Assembly (NCBI GenBank): GCA_022605425.2
Contig: CM061248.1
Location: forward strand, 1,240,001-1,304,000
Direction: 5' to 3'
DNA: 64,000 nucleotides
Source of the DNA: Hamiltosporidium tvaerminnensis
Lineage: Eukaryota; Microsporidia; Dubosqiidae
Shown: one piece after another, positions 46,213 through 56,500 of the stretch
Numbering within the stretch: position 1 is the stretch's first letter
Layout: each line of letters starts with the position of its first letter
Position numbers and translations under genes: made by a program
Notes under the pieces: model-generated
The model's database searches: none
Told to the model about the DNA's origin: nothing
Seen by the model: the letters and a program-made list of their open reading frames with translations, nothing else

Positions 46213-47124
46213 ATGATGAAAAATAGCGATTTAAATGAATCTACTTTTCAAAGTAATATAATACAAAGAATACAACATATATTAAAAGAAACAGATATAA
46301 TTAAACAGAAATATGAATGTTTAGAAACAATTATAATTATAAATTCAATAGATTCTACAATTATTCCAAAATTGGCATTAAATATGGATTTTATAAAATT
46401 TTTACAAATTTCTTATAATTTACTTTCAGAAGACGAAGAATATAAATTGTATTTAGAAATTTTAAGTAAATGTTCTTTAATAAAAAGTAAAATGGATGAA
46501 TATAATTTATGGGAATATATTGAAGAAATGGGTAAAAAAGATGTATTTTTTGAAAAAGTTGTACATATTAAGAATCAAGCATGTATAAATACATCAGAAG
46601 ATAATAAACATGTGAAAAGACGAAAGGTTGGAAAAAGAGTGTCATGGTCAGAGAATATAGCAGAGGTAAAGTATATTCCAGTAGTTGATAGTGACAAACC
46701 TTTTAGACATGGTGGATATAGAGAAAAGGATTATAGAGAAGCGGTTGTAATGAAAGTAGATCGAACATCAAACGAATTTGAAGATTTTTTATGGTACAAA
46801 CCACATGTTTTAGATTTGGAAAATAATTTTATTCCGAAAGTAGAAAGTGAAGAAATAAAAATACAAGCAGAGCGAGAAAGTAAAAGTGTAGAAATAAGAA
46901 ATTCTACGGAATACGGTAATAAATTTATACCTTCAGAAGTTTTTGAAGAAGAAACAATTTCTAATGAAACGATTGAAATACCAATTTTTGATTTACGACA
47001 GAAAAATAAAATGACGGAATTAAATATCGGCAATATTGTTTTACATACGAATGAACTTAAAATAACAATTGATGAGGTATTAAATGATCCGAATGTTCTT
47101 CAAAGTATTTTTAATAGAAAATAA
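46213..47124 (+). CDS. PNUTS/Ppn1-like regulatory subunit of protein phosphatase 1 (tentative)
   Basis: The intact 303-codon frame starts with tandem ATGs. Residues 141-145 are KRVSW, an RVxF-type PP1 docking motif; it follows a basic patch (KRRKVGK) and precedes SENIAEVKYIPVVDSDKP. This arrangement resembles PNUTS/Ppn1, where [K/R]-V-x-[W/F] is followed by an acidic, proline-containing stretch. The N-terminal ~110 residues are helical (CLETIIIINSIDSTIIPKLA) and could be a TFIIS N-terminal-like (TND) domain. PNUTS proteins direct PP1 in the nucleus, at the cleavage-polyadenylation machinery and RNA polymerase II. The C-terminus DEVLNDPNVLQSIFNRK is echoed by a duplicated fragment just downstream. 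The PP1 motif is direct evidence; family and role are inferred. Confidence 0.8.
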   Translation: MMKNSDLNESTFQSNIIQRIQHILKETDIIKQKYECLETIIIINSIDSTIIPKLALNMDFIKFLQISYNLLSEDEEYKLYLEILSKCSLIKSKMDEYNLWEYIEEMGKKDVFFEKVVHIKNQACINTSEDNKHVKRRKVGKRVSWSENIAEVKYIPVVDSDKPFRHGGYREKDYREAVVMKVDRTSNEFEDFLWYKPHVLDLENNFIPKVESEEIKIQAERESKSVEIRNSTEYGNKFIPSEVFEEETISNETIEIPIFDLRQKNKMTELNIGNIVLHTNELKITIDEVLNDPNVLQSIFNRK

Positions 47125-47140
47125 TTTTTTAAGGAAATAA

Positions 47141-47219
47141 AAATACAATTGATGAGATGTTTTTTTATGATTCAAATGTTCTTCAGAGTATTTTTAAATA
47201 GAATTAGGTTTTTTAAGAG
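47141..47219 (+). repeat. Decayed tandem duplicate of the 3' end of the preceding gene
   Basis: ACAATTGATGAG, GTTCTTCA.AGTATTTTTAA and TTTTTTAAG.. repeat the last codons and stop region at 47061-47135, displaced by about 80 bases. The copy has diverged and is not in a usable frame. Confidence 0.75.
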
Positions 47220-47310
47220 TGAACCGTTTAATTTATTAAAATAAATATTTTCTAATTTCTATTCATTTATCATATTTTTAATCCTAAATATTATATATTA
47301 TTTCTCCAAT

Positions 47311-48041
47311 AAGTGGAGGGAGGATAACCACATAAAAAACTTTCTGCTTGGCAATGAGTGTGTGAAACTGGTGTGAGGTCATTGTTTGGATTTTTGGTGG
47401 GAATACAACCACACTACATCTTCGGTTGTTCCATGGGAGTTTGTATGAGGAGGAGAGGTCTAAGAAATGGAGAAACTTTTTCTACAAATTTATTTGTAGT
47501 TTTTTATGTAACCAGATTGCAGACCGCAGCTGAATATGTAGGTAATTGCCATGTAAAAGCATGGAAACCTAGCCTTGCTCACTCGGGTTAGAAGACTTAG
47601 CGCCTGGGAGATATAAAACAAAAAACCAATAAAGCCGGGAGAGCTAAGTAGCAGGTTATACCTGTTGGTATGACATTGCACTGTCTAGGTGGACCCCATG
47701 TAAATCTCTGAAATATATCTTAGCTAGAAGTTTATTGGGTTCAGAAAGTGTAGAGTAAGTGGGAATGCTGCATAGTCTTGGGGGAGCCCAGGGGGGGCTT
47801 CGGCCTTCGATCACACTCCATGCAACGGACATTAACGAACTCCGGGCAACTGCCTCGCCTATTAATTAGGTTCTACACACCTGGTAGATGAAAGGCTTTG
47901 GGACGTAGGTATCGCAGGGGTTACCGATGGAGTGTTGGGGTAGCAGTTATTTATGTTAAACCTAGAACTGCGTTAATGTCATGAAAACAAATATAACACT
48001 TGCCACTGTTTTAAAAAAGATGTGATACTTTTAAATAAAGC
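47311..48041 (+). repeat. Intact copy of the ~730-bp repeat family, with likely target-site duplication
   Basis: It is nearly identical to 29520-30246, from GTGGAGGGAGGATAACCACA to ACTTTTAAATAAAG. The ORF at 47358-47591 is kept (MCETGVRSLFGFLVGIQP..AHSG). Flanks TATTTCTCCAAT (47299-47310) and TATTTCTCTAAT (48042-48053) form a 12-base direct repeat with one mismatch, as expected of a target-site duplication. That supports true transposition or retrotransposition of this unit as a whole. Confidence 0.85.
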
Positions 48042-48113
48042 TATTTCTCTAATTTTAAAATAAAAAAACTACTTTATTTAAAAATAGAAATTGGGGTAAA
48101 GAAAGTTAAAAGA

Positions 48114-48345
48114 AATTGTTTGCATGAATTTATCTGGAAGTGATAAGATTTATAATTTTTACATCAAGAAACTTACGACTCTTCATAAATAATTGTTTGC
48201 ATGAATTTATCTGGAAGTGATAAGATTTATAATTTTTACATCAAGAAACTTACGACTCTTCATAAATAATTGTATGATATTGTGAAATTTATATGTTTAA
48301 AAGGTAATGGTGGATTGGTTTTTTTGTGGTCTTACGTATTTGATC
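48114..48345 (+). mobile_element. LINE fragment (RT region) with a perfect 77-bp tandem duplication
   Basis: AAGATTTATAATTTTTACAT, then CAAGAAACTTACGA.., matches the LINE codons for GIYNFYIKKLT..LHKYLYDIV, and the text up to GGTCTTACGTATTTGAT matches the following CGLTYLI region. Within it, bases 48114-48190 are repeated exactly at 48191-48267. The fragment has no complete frame. Confidence 0.8.
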
Positions 48346-49919
48346 TTAATATTATATCATGATAATGTTCCTTTTACAGATAAATAATCTGTACGAGAAT
48401 TCTTTGTACAAGAAAGTGAGAAGTTTTCAAAATTCGAAAAGCGTGAAGTCATAGTTGAGAAAAAAACTTAATATAAGAGTTATTAACCTTGATAAAATAT
48501 GCTGTGAAACCAACACATGTTTTGATGGAAATTTTAGCATTAAATGATATGGAAACGAAAAATATAAATTGACTTATAAAACCTACGATTATATATACAA
48601 TTATAGTTAATAAAAATTATTGAAACTAGATAATCTTTTGATTAATTTTTTTATCAATAATTAAATTTATTTCCTTATATTAAAAACCTAATTACGTATA
48701 AAGAGAGATATCATGATCGGCTTTGGGGAGAACTCGAGAGGTTTTTTCATTATGTATGAATCTAAAGCTCTAAAAATATCTAAAAAAATATATAAAATAT
48801 GACAATACACACTAATATAGTTCTTTGATGAAAAAAAATTCTCTAATTAGTTATTTCTGGCTGCTTGAAAACGATGAATAAGCTTTAATAAACAAAAAAA
48901 GCCTTAAAGTTTTTCATAATGAAAATAAAATTGATCAAAAAATATAGTATAGGATGTATATTTGAAGTATTTGTTAAATCCAAGAAGATTTAAAATATAC
49001 AAAATAAACTTAACTTGAATTATATAAGATTATATAAACAAAAGCATTTTTTACAAATTAAAGAAAATTTGTCTTTTAATCATACTTTTTTTATATTTAT
49101 GAAATTATAAAATATGATAAACATCAAATAGTTTTAACTCATTTTTTCTTAATATTAACTAAATAATTTTTCAGTTCTTATGATGCTTCTTTTATTTTAA
49201 AGAACTATAAAATCTTAATCTATTAAATTTATAAATCAAAAAAAGATTTATTAAAAAAAATATTTGTTTTAGAATATTACAATATATAAATCAATGTGCT
49301 GTTACATTTATAAAACATAAAATGTTATCGTATTTGTCTTTTATTAATAACAGACATTAAACTTCAATTTAAATATTTAAAATTGGGTCTCAAAAGCCAA
49401 ATTTGAATAAGTACAACTATAATATCTTTCTAAATAAATGTAAAGTACTAGAGACTAATCTCAATACTTTAAACTATAAACAATAAGCTTATTGGTATCT
49501 TTGATTCAACAAGATAACTCAATAATTTGGCATTAAACTGCTGCCTCAGATTGTTTCTTATATTTCCAGAATAAGAATAAATGACCAACAGAGGCGAAGA
49601 AAAATATAAAACGAAGAAATTTCTATAATTCACTAAAAATTAGTCCTCTAATAGAACAAATGTACATAAATTACCTCTTATTTATTGTAACATCTCCATA
49701 CCACAATCATACTGTGTTGGAATATAAATCAAAGTTTTCCAAACTATTATGAATTATTTAATTGCTGAAATATTAAAGCAGTATTCTAAAATAAGAGTTG
49801 ACACCTGAAAAAAACTAGTATATCGAGAATTCTTTACAATGAGAATAAAAGACGAATCGTATGAAGATAAATTTAATTAAAGAAAAATATTATTTCAAGA
49901 GTTTTCTTTACGATATTGC
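48346..49919. other. AT-rich stretch without a supported gene
   Basis: No ORF above about 60 codons and no known repeat family was seen. Confidence 0.45.
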
Positions 49920-50095
49920 TTACACATATTAAATATCTTAAATATCTTTAATATCTTAAGAATCTTAAATATATTAAATATCTTAAATATCTTTAATATC
50001 TTAAGAATCTTAAATATATTAAATATCTTAAATCTCTTAAATATATTAAATCTCTTAAATATATTAAATATCTTAAATATCTTAAATATAAAGAA
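49920..50095. repeat. AT-rich tandem repeat (AAATATCTT units)
   Basis: Variants of TTAAATATCTTAAATATC follow one another without spacing, including two copies of a ~55-base higher-order unit. Confidence 0.8.
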
Positions 50096-50659
50096 TTAAG
50101 GTTTTATTATTAAAAAAAGTCCCGTTTAAAGATGAAGTATAAATTTAAGTTCTTTTTATTGACATATGATGATAATAAAATAATTGTTTATTTAAAAACC
50201 AAAAACATAAATTAGAATAGAAACTATATTTACTCAATAGTACGGTAAAAAAAGGATTTAATTTGTTTTTTATGATTCATATCTGAAATTAAATCTATTG
50301 AGAAATACAATGAAAATATAAAAAATACATACAAAAATTCAAAAGAATCCGAGATGAAGTAAAACCAATAACTTTGATATAAAAAAAAGCCTTTTCAAGT
50401 TTAAAAAGCTATACTTTTTTTAATATTTAAACTATTACCAAGTATAAAATGTAACAAAACAAAACATTTTTCTAAATTATTTAAAATAATAAAAATCAAA
50501 AATAGTTTGAATATTGTTATGATTAAAGAAAAATAAAAATATGAATTACTAATTCATAATTTAAATAAGAAATTGGTTATTTTTTTATTGAAATCTATAA
50601 GTAAAAAATATCATATAATCTATTTTAAATAACAGAATATTACATCTGTATCATAATAT
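50096..50659. other. AT-rich gap, nothing recognised
   Basis: No coding region or repeat was recognised before the tandem array at 50660. Confidence 0.4.
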
Positions 50660-51055
50660 TATCAAAATGACATACTAAAACATATCTAAAATTCTATCAT
50701 GTCTCTACTAAAATACAATCTTTAAATCATATATTATTTAAATGCCATACATATATCTTACAATTCTATCTTTAATCATAATTAAAATCTCTAAATCATA
50801 AATTATTTAAATGCCATACATATATCTTACAATTCTATCTTTAATCATAATTAAAATCTCTAAATCATAAATTATTTAAATGCTATACATATATCTTACA
50901 ATTCTATCTTTAATCATAATTAAAATCTCTAAATCATAAATTATTCAAATGCCATACTAAAATATATCTTACAATTCTATCTTTAATCATAATTAAAATC
51001 TCTAAATCATAAATTATTCAAATGCCATACTAAAATATATCTTACAATTCATCTT
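50660..51055. repeat. Tandem array of ~69-73-bp units
   Basis: About five units contain AAATCATAAATTATTTAAAT, GCCATAC, ATATATCTTACAATTCTATC and TTTAATCATAATTAAAATC. The last two units have CTAAA inserted after GCCATA. The array stops about 60 bases before the next start codon. Confidence 0.9.
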
Positions 51056-51113
51056 CTCTCCACCAAAATAAAATCTTGAATTATTTTTTATTTTAAAGCT
51101 TTTATTTGAAACA

Positions 51114-51116
51114 CCC
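51114..51116 (+). promoter_or_regulatory. CCC motif upstream of the start at 51119
   Basis: CACCCTTATG: two bases separate CCC from the ATG. Confidence 0.55.
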
Positions 51117-51118
51117 TT

Positions 51119-52201
51119 ATGAATCATTTTTTAGATGAATTTCCTTCAGAAAAAAGAAACATAAATTTTCTAATGAAATTAGTTTCAAAAGAAATAAAAA
51201 AGACAAATTACGAACAAATATTAAATTTAAAAATACAAAAAAACAACAGTGAAATGTTAGAAAATTTAAACAATAAAAAAATAATAAAAAAAAAACCAAT
51301 AAAAACGTCTTTAAAAAAAATATTAAAAGAAGAAAAAAATAATTTGGAAAAAATTGCATTTAAAATTATTTTGAATAAAAAAGTTCGTTTCGATAATTTT
51401 AAGACAAAATTGTTTTTTATTTACAAATTTGATAAAATATGGAAGTTTGATTACAGTTTAAAGTTTAAAAAACACGAATATATTTTACAAGAATTGATTT
51501 TTATTTTATTTTATCAAAATTTAAATGAAAATGAAAAAAAAGAAAATTTAAATCAAATTTATAATATTTTTATGAAATTGAAACCACATAAAAAAACTTT
51601 GTATTATTTGTTACTTAAAGATATCATTGAAGAAGATTTCTTTTATAAATTAATTAGTTCTTTAGAAAATCATCCTATTTTACTCACATTTTTTACCAAT
51701 CAAAAATTTATTTATGATCCTTCAAAATCAATAGTTAAAGAAATACTAAATACTTGTTCAACAATGAAATATAAAATTATTTCTGCTGTTTGTAATTCAG
51801 AAATAGAAAAAAATCACTTTTTAACCGTTTTAACTAAAAATTATACCATTTATTTTATAACTTCCTTAGATAAAAAATATTTTGAAGAAATACTTGATTT
51901 ACTCACATTTTTTCAACCAAACAATACTTTTCAAACCTTCTTTTGCTTCTCTTGGATGAGAACATTTCTTTTCACAAAAAATTTAGAATTATTTTTCGAA
52001 ATTTACAATTTTTACATAAAATATAACAAAAAAACAGAAAACACAGAATTTTTAATTTATAAATATTTTTGTGATTCTTTTCTATTTTTCAAAGAAAAAA
52101 ATATTTTTAATTTAAATATTTTTAAAGAATCTTGTAATACTTATAACGATACAAATGAAGAATATTATGTAAAAGTTTCTTTATTAAGTAAAATATATTA
52201 A
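51119..52201 (+). CDS. Helical protein of unknown function
   Basis: An intact frame of 360 codons starts MNHFLDEFPSEKRNINFLMK. The first ~90 residues are strongly basic (KKIIKKKPIKTSLKKILKEE), suggesting nucleic-acid or ribosome-precursor contact. The remainder is a run of amphipathic helices rich in Phe, Leu and Lys (HEYILQELIFILFYQNL, HKKTLYYLLLKDIIEEDFFY), resembling an alpha-solenoid. No signal peptide, membrane helix or catalytic motif is visible. I do not recognise the family; a fast-evolving ribosome-biogenesis or HEAT-like protein is possible. The CCC motif before the ATG and unbroken length support a real gene. Confidence 0.8.
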   Translation: MNHFLDEFPSEKRNINFLMKLVSKEIKKTNYEQILNLKIQKNNSEMLENLNNKKIIKKKPIKTSLKKILKEEKNNLEKIAFKIILNKKVRFDNFKTKLFFIYKFDKIWKFDYSLKFKKHEYILQELIFILFYQNLNENEKKENLNQIYNIFMKLKPHKKTLYYLLLKDIIEEDFFYKLISSLENHPILLTFFTNQKFIYDPSKSIVKEILNTCSTMKYKIISAVCNSEIEKNHFLTVLTKNYTIYFITSLDKKYFEEILDLLTFFQPNNTFQTFFCFSWMRTFLFTKNLELFFEIYNFYIKYNKKTENTEFLIYKYFCDSFLFFKEKNIFNLNIFKESCNTYNDTNEEYYVKVSLLSKIY

Positions 52202-52712
52202 AATATATTTTAATTCCAAGATTTAAATTAATTTTATATTTTTTATATTTCTTTGGATTTTTTATATTTCTTTGGATTTTTTATATTTTCTTAATATAAT
52301 TTATGTATTCCTTGTATTTCTTGTATTTCTTGTATTCCTTGTATTTTATATTTTTGATTATAATTAGAAGAAAACAGGTTTTCTAAAACAACTTCTCTAA
52401 AACAACTTCTCTAAAATAATTCTCTAGATTATTTATATAAAATAATTAAAAGCTAATTTAAAAAACTAAATTCAAGAAATATAATTAAAATAATAAAAAT
52501 TTAAGTAAATAAGTCTCTTTATTAAAACTCTTTCTCTGCTATTGTCAAGAAAATATATAAAATTCTTAAATTTAAAATGTAAAAAACATATAAAAATTCT
52601 TACATTTGATTTAAATGTAATATTTATTACAAAATTTTATATTTAAAATGTAAAAAAAATGTTTTTTTAAAAGATTCTTTACAAAAACCAAAATATAAAA
52701 AAAAAACCCATA
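52202..52712. repeat. Intergenic region with short T-rich tandem repeats
   Basis: TTTATATTTCTTTGGATT is repeated at 52239-52285 and TTGTATTTCTTGTATTCC-type units lie at 52313-52350. The rest is plain AT-rich sequence. Confidence 0.7.
52707..52709 (+). promoter_or_regulatory. CCC motif upstream of the SNARE gene
   Basis: AAACCCATAATG: three bases separate CCC from the ATG at 52713. Confidence 0.55.
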
Positions 52713-53423
52713 ATGAACAGAACACAAGATTTTTTATCTTTGATTGATTTAGAAAAAAATATAGAAATAAAAAAAAATAAAAAAGAAAAATTTTACGATT
52801 CATTTTTAAAAGACATAAATATTTTACAAAAGAAAATTAAGAAAAGTGGTAGATACGAAGAAATATTAATTTTAGACGAAGCGTATACCTCACTATCACA
52901 TAAAATTTCAGGACTATTTCAAGTTATTGAAATTGACACTTCTTTAAATGAAGGTTTACATTTTGAAGGAATAAAAAAAATATTAAATAATAAGTTACAA
53001 TCTGTACAAATGCTTTTACAAGAAAAGAAAAGTACTTTTCTAAGTACAACTATAACTGATCTTGAACCAGAAAAACCCATAATTTATAAGAGAATTGAAG
53101 ATACAAGTCAACTTTTTCTTATGGAAGAAGAAAATAAAAAAATAATGGAATCTCTAACTACAGTTGATTATTCTTTAAAAAAAACTAGAAAAAGAATTAT
53201 GGATATACAATCAATACAAGATATAATTGGATTACATTTATATGCACAAGATGAAAGAATAGATTGTATAATTGATACTACATCAGATACAAAGAAAAAT
53301 GTAATTGGAAGTAAATCTTTTTTAGATAAAAATAAAGCAATGGGAAAAGCAATAAGAAGAATTGTATTTATTATTTTACTTTGCTTGTCTTTCGTACTTC
53401 TTTTTCTACATTTTTATCATTAA
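52713..53423 (+). CDS. Tail-anchored SNARE, syntaxin-18/Ufe1-like (Qa)
   Basis: An intact 236-codon frame encodes an N-terminal helical region (DFLSLIDLEKNIEIKKNKKE) and a heptad-repeat SNARE-type coiled coil at about 135-195 (LFLMEEENKKIMESL.. then IMDIQSIQDIIGLHLYAQDE). The conserved glutamine is near its centre. The end is a C-terminal membrane anchor (IVFIILLCLSFVLLFLHFYH). The EEENKKI, ..DIQSIQDII and QDERID phrases resemble syntaxin-18/Ufe1, which acts in Golgi-to-ER retrograde fusion. SNARE identity is well supported; the Ufe1 assignment is inference, with another Q-SNARE as the alternative. Confidence 0.85.
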   Translation: MNRTQDFLSLIDLEKNIEIKKNKKEKFYDSFLKDINILQKKIKKSGRYEEILILDEAYTSLSHKISGLFQVIEIDTSLNEGLHFEGIKKILNNKLQSVQMLLQEKKSTFLSTTITDLEPEKPIIYKRIEDTSQLFLMEEENKKIMESLTTVDYSLKKTRKRIMDIQSIQDIIGLHLYAQDERIDCIIDTTSDTKKNVIGSKSFLDKNKAMGKAIRRIVFIILLCLSFVLLFLHFYH

Positions 53424-53456
53424 AATAATATTTTTAACTGAGAAAAATTGTAATAA

Positions 53457-53535
53457 ACTACCTTATCATTTTTATTCTCATTATATTCTTTAATATCTTT
53501 ATTCTAATTATTATTTTTAATATTTTTAATATCTT
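53457..53535. repeat. AT-rich repeat at the 5' side of a LINE, shared with the next LINE junction
   Basis: TTTTTATTCTCATTATATT and TAATATCTTTATTC blocks here recur at 57282-57391 between the two LINE copies. They may represent a preferred insertion site. Confidence 0.6.
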
Positions 53536-56500
53536 TATCAAACGACGCTGATGAGGTGAAAAAGAGTGATAGTGAGATACAAAAATATAAGCTACACCCA
53601 CCGGCGATTCCCCTACCTTCCTCCTCCTACACAACAATAACACCTCCACCACCAAGCCAAACATGCAGTAAAATGCAAAATAGTGGGCTTGACACCTTAC
53701 CTTCGCCTAATGCACCAGTTCCCTCTTCGGTTGAAGTCTCTGCGTGCGAGCCATCGTACGACATGACAAGCCCCTGTACTCTAGCTATTCCGGAAGGTAA
53801 CAGGCTAATGGCATTGCGGACGATATTCGATTCCGTAACAGCCGACCCGAAGGAATGGCCTCGAATTGTTTTTTTTGCAGTACAGACAAGGTTTGAAAGA
53901 ATGCCAAGAAATGGCTGGACAGAGCTTCACAGGTACTATAATGAGAAATTCGGCTGCACTGAAACTCTCGAAGTGTTAAAAAAATTGGCACAAAGTGAGC
54001 TGGGAAAGGATGTAAAATCAGAAGAGAATGGAGAGCGACGTAGAATCGCCACTTGTCTCGCTGATACATGCACCTTGACCATACCACTGAGTACATAAAC
54101 CTGTGAGATAAATTTTTGAGTAAAATCAAAGAAATCTCGGAGAACGAAATTGGAAAAGTGGTGGTCCGAACTAGAAAACATCCAAATGAATTGGTTGATA
54201 GTAAAGTTCTGGATCTCATTAATCGAATTATCGGTGAGTATGCTGATTCTTATGTGCCGATGACGATAACGGCAGTGGCAAGGATAATCAGGCAGCCCAG
54301 GTATGCTATGACGAGGCAACACGCAAAGAGAAGCCTAGATCCGCTTGGAAGGAAAACATAGAAAGTAAAATTTCTAAGTTAGTACTTTCCAAAGATCTTC
54401 TCGAGAAGGCTCGTAAGCAGGAAAAGCTCTCCACCTCGGAAACGAAGAGCCTTAAGAAAATCATGCGAGAGTTTAATTTAAACTTGAGCAGTGTAACTGA
54501 TCTTTCTGAGGCTTTAGTTAAGAAGAATGAGTCTTTGAATGTTTACGAGAAAAAAATTACGATGCATGAAAGTAGGAAGCAATTCCGAAAAGAGAATCGT
54601 ATGTTTGAGCTTTTCCGAGGTCGATTTTATCGTGGGTTATCCGAGCGTGTGGAATCCGAGCATGTGGTTAGCCGTGATGAAATTGTGAGTTTTTGGTCTA
54701 CAATGTGGAACAAAAATGATGACACAGTCACGTACGATGATTATTTGATTCCATTTGTATCAGATAATCATCCGACCACGTTTCCTTCACTTGATGAATT
54801 TGTAAATATCATTAATTGGCTTCCCAATTGGAAAGCTGCTGGAATTGATGGTATTTACAATTTTTTCATTAAGAAACTTACAACTCTTCACAAATATCTT
54901 TATGATATTGTGAAAGTTATATGTTTAGAAGGAACACCTCAAGCTGATTGGTTTTACTGCGGGCTTACGTATTTGATACCGAAAGGAATTCCACGAAGAG
55001 GCTCTGACTACAGGCCAATCACTTGTATGTCCAACCTCTATAAGTTAACGACAAAGTGTGTAACGAAAGTCGTTCAACTTGAAGTGGAAAGGCGAGGGTT
55101 GCTTGCAGAGAACCAACTAGGGGCGGTAAGAGGTGTGCAGGGAGCGAAAGAGCAAGCTCTACTGAATATTGCCTTAAATAAAGAGTATGAAAATAATCTT
55201 AAGGCAACATGGATTGATGTTAAAAAAGCTTATGATTCAATAGATCATGCTTATTTAACTCAATGCATTGAAAACCTTAATTTACCTGATTGGATCCTGA
55301 AATTTATTAAGGTAATTATATCAAAATGGAAAATTGATATATCAGTAGGGCCTGAAAAAATCATGAGCAAGAAGATTGATAGAGGGATTCTACAAGGAGA
55401 TAGTTTGTCACCTTTGTTATTTGTGTTGTGTATGGATCCATTAAGCCGAAAGCTTAATGAAAAATACACAAAAGTGACAGTACAAACAGATGCAGAATCC
55501 CATTCTACTAATCATCTCTTGTTTATTGATGATCTTAAGCTCCTTGCAAAAGACAGCTCTACATTGAGTTCTATGATAGGCGAGGCAAAGGAATTTTTAG
55601 AGGTGATTGGCTTAGAGATTAACAAAGAGAAGTCAGCCACAAATGATACGTGTTGTGAAGATACTGCTACTCTTCTAGAAGGTGTTAGTGTTTACAAATA
55701 TTTAGGAATAATAGAAGATAGCAGAGGAATCCCAACACGTAGCTCATTTGAAGAAGTACAGAGCAAACTTATATCAAGAGTTGAAAGACTTTGTCACACT
55801 AGATTAAATGCAAAAAATTTATTTTCTGCAATCAATCAACATGCGATATCGTTAATCAACTACCACATAGGAGTACTTCGACTTGAACCGGCTGACTTCT
55901 CTAAGTTAGATGATGCAGTGCGTGCGGTGTTGGTTAAAAATAAGATACATCTCCGCCCAGGATGTAAAGAGCGGTTGTATCTTCCTAGAACAGAACTTGG
56001 AAGAGGCCTACATAGTGTTGAGTTGCGAAGCGAACATATGCTTCTGCAACTCTTGGATTGTCTGGAAAAAAGTAAAGAAATATCAACTAGACGAGCAGCA
56101 ATCCTCAAGGTGGAGAATAATAATAAAACCCATCTTGCACTAATAAAAGGCTTCTTAAAAGTAAAGTACAGGTTGGTAGAAGAAGTCACTAAGAAAAGTT
56201 TAGAAGAACTCAACTTGCAAAACTATATAACGAAATAGAAAAACGAAAACTCCATTCAAAGTTATATAATGCAAGGAAAAATGAGCTTGTGAGTGTTGGT
56301 GACTCTTCAAGATGGCTAAAGAGAGGAAATATTAGGCCACGAAATGAAGCTGTGTTCTGCTATATCCAGGATAGAAATGTATTCTGGGGAGCAGATGGTG
56401 TGTGTCAACATTGCGGGAAGTCTGGTAAGACTGTGGATCATCTAGCAACTCGATGTGAAAAAATGCTAGGCCATGACTACACCAGACGGCATAATGAAGT

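Noticed and set aside
53541-53570. CTGATGAG..GAAA text at the LINE 5' edge, resembling a hammerhead ribozyme core
   Set aside because: The stem between CTGATGA and GAAA would be too short and the remaining helices are not visible.
53785-54322. Minus-strand ORFs of 144 and 128 codons
   Set aside because: They are antisense to the LINE coding sequence, whose GC-richer codons produce long shadow frames.
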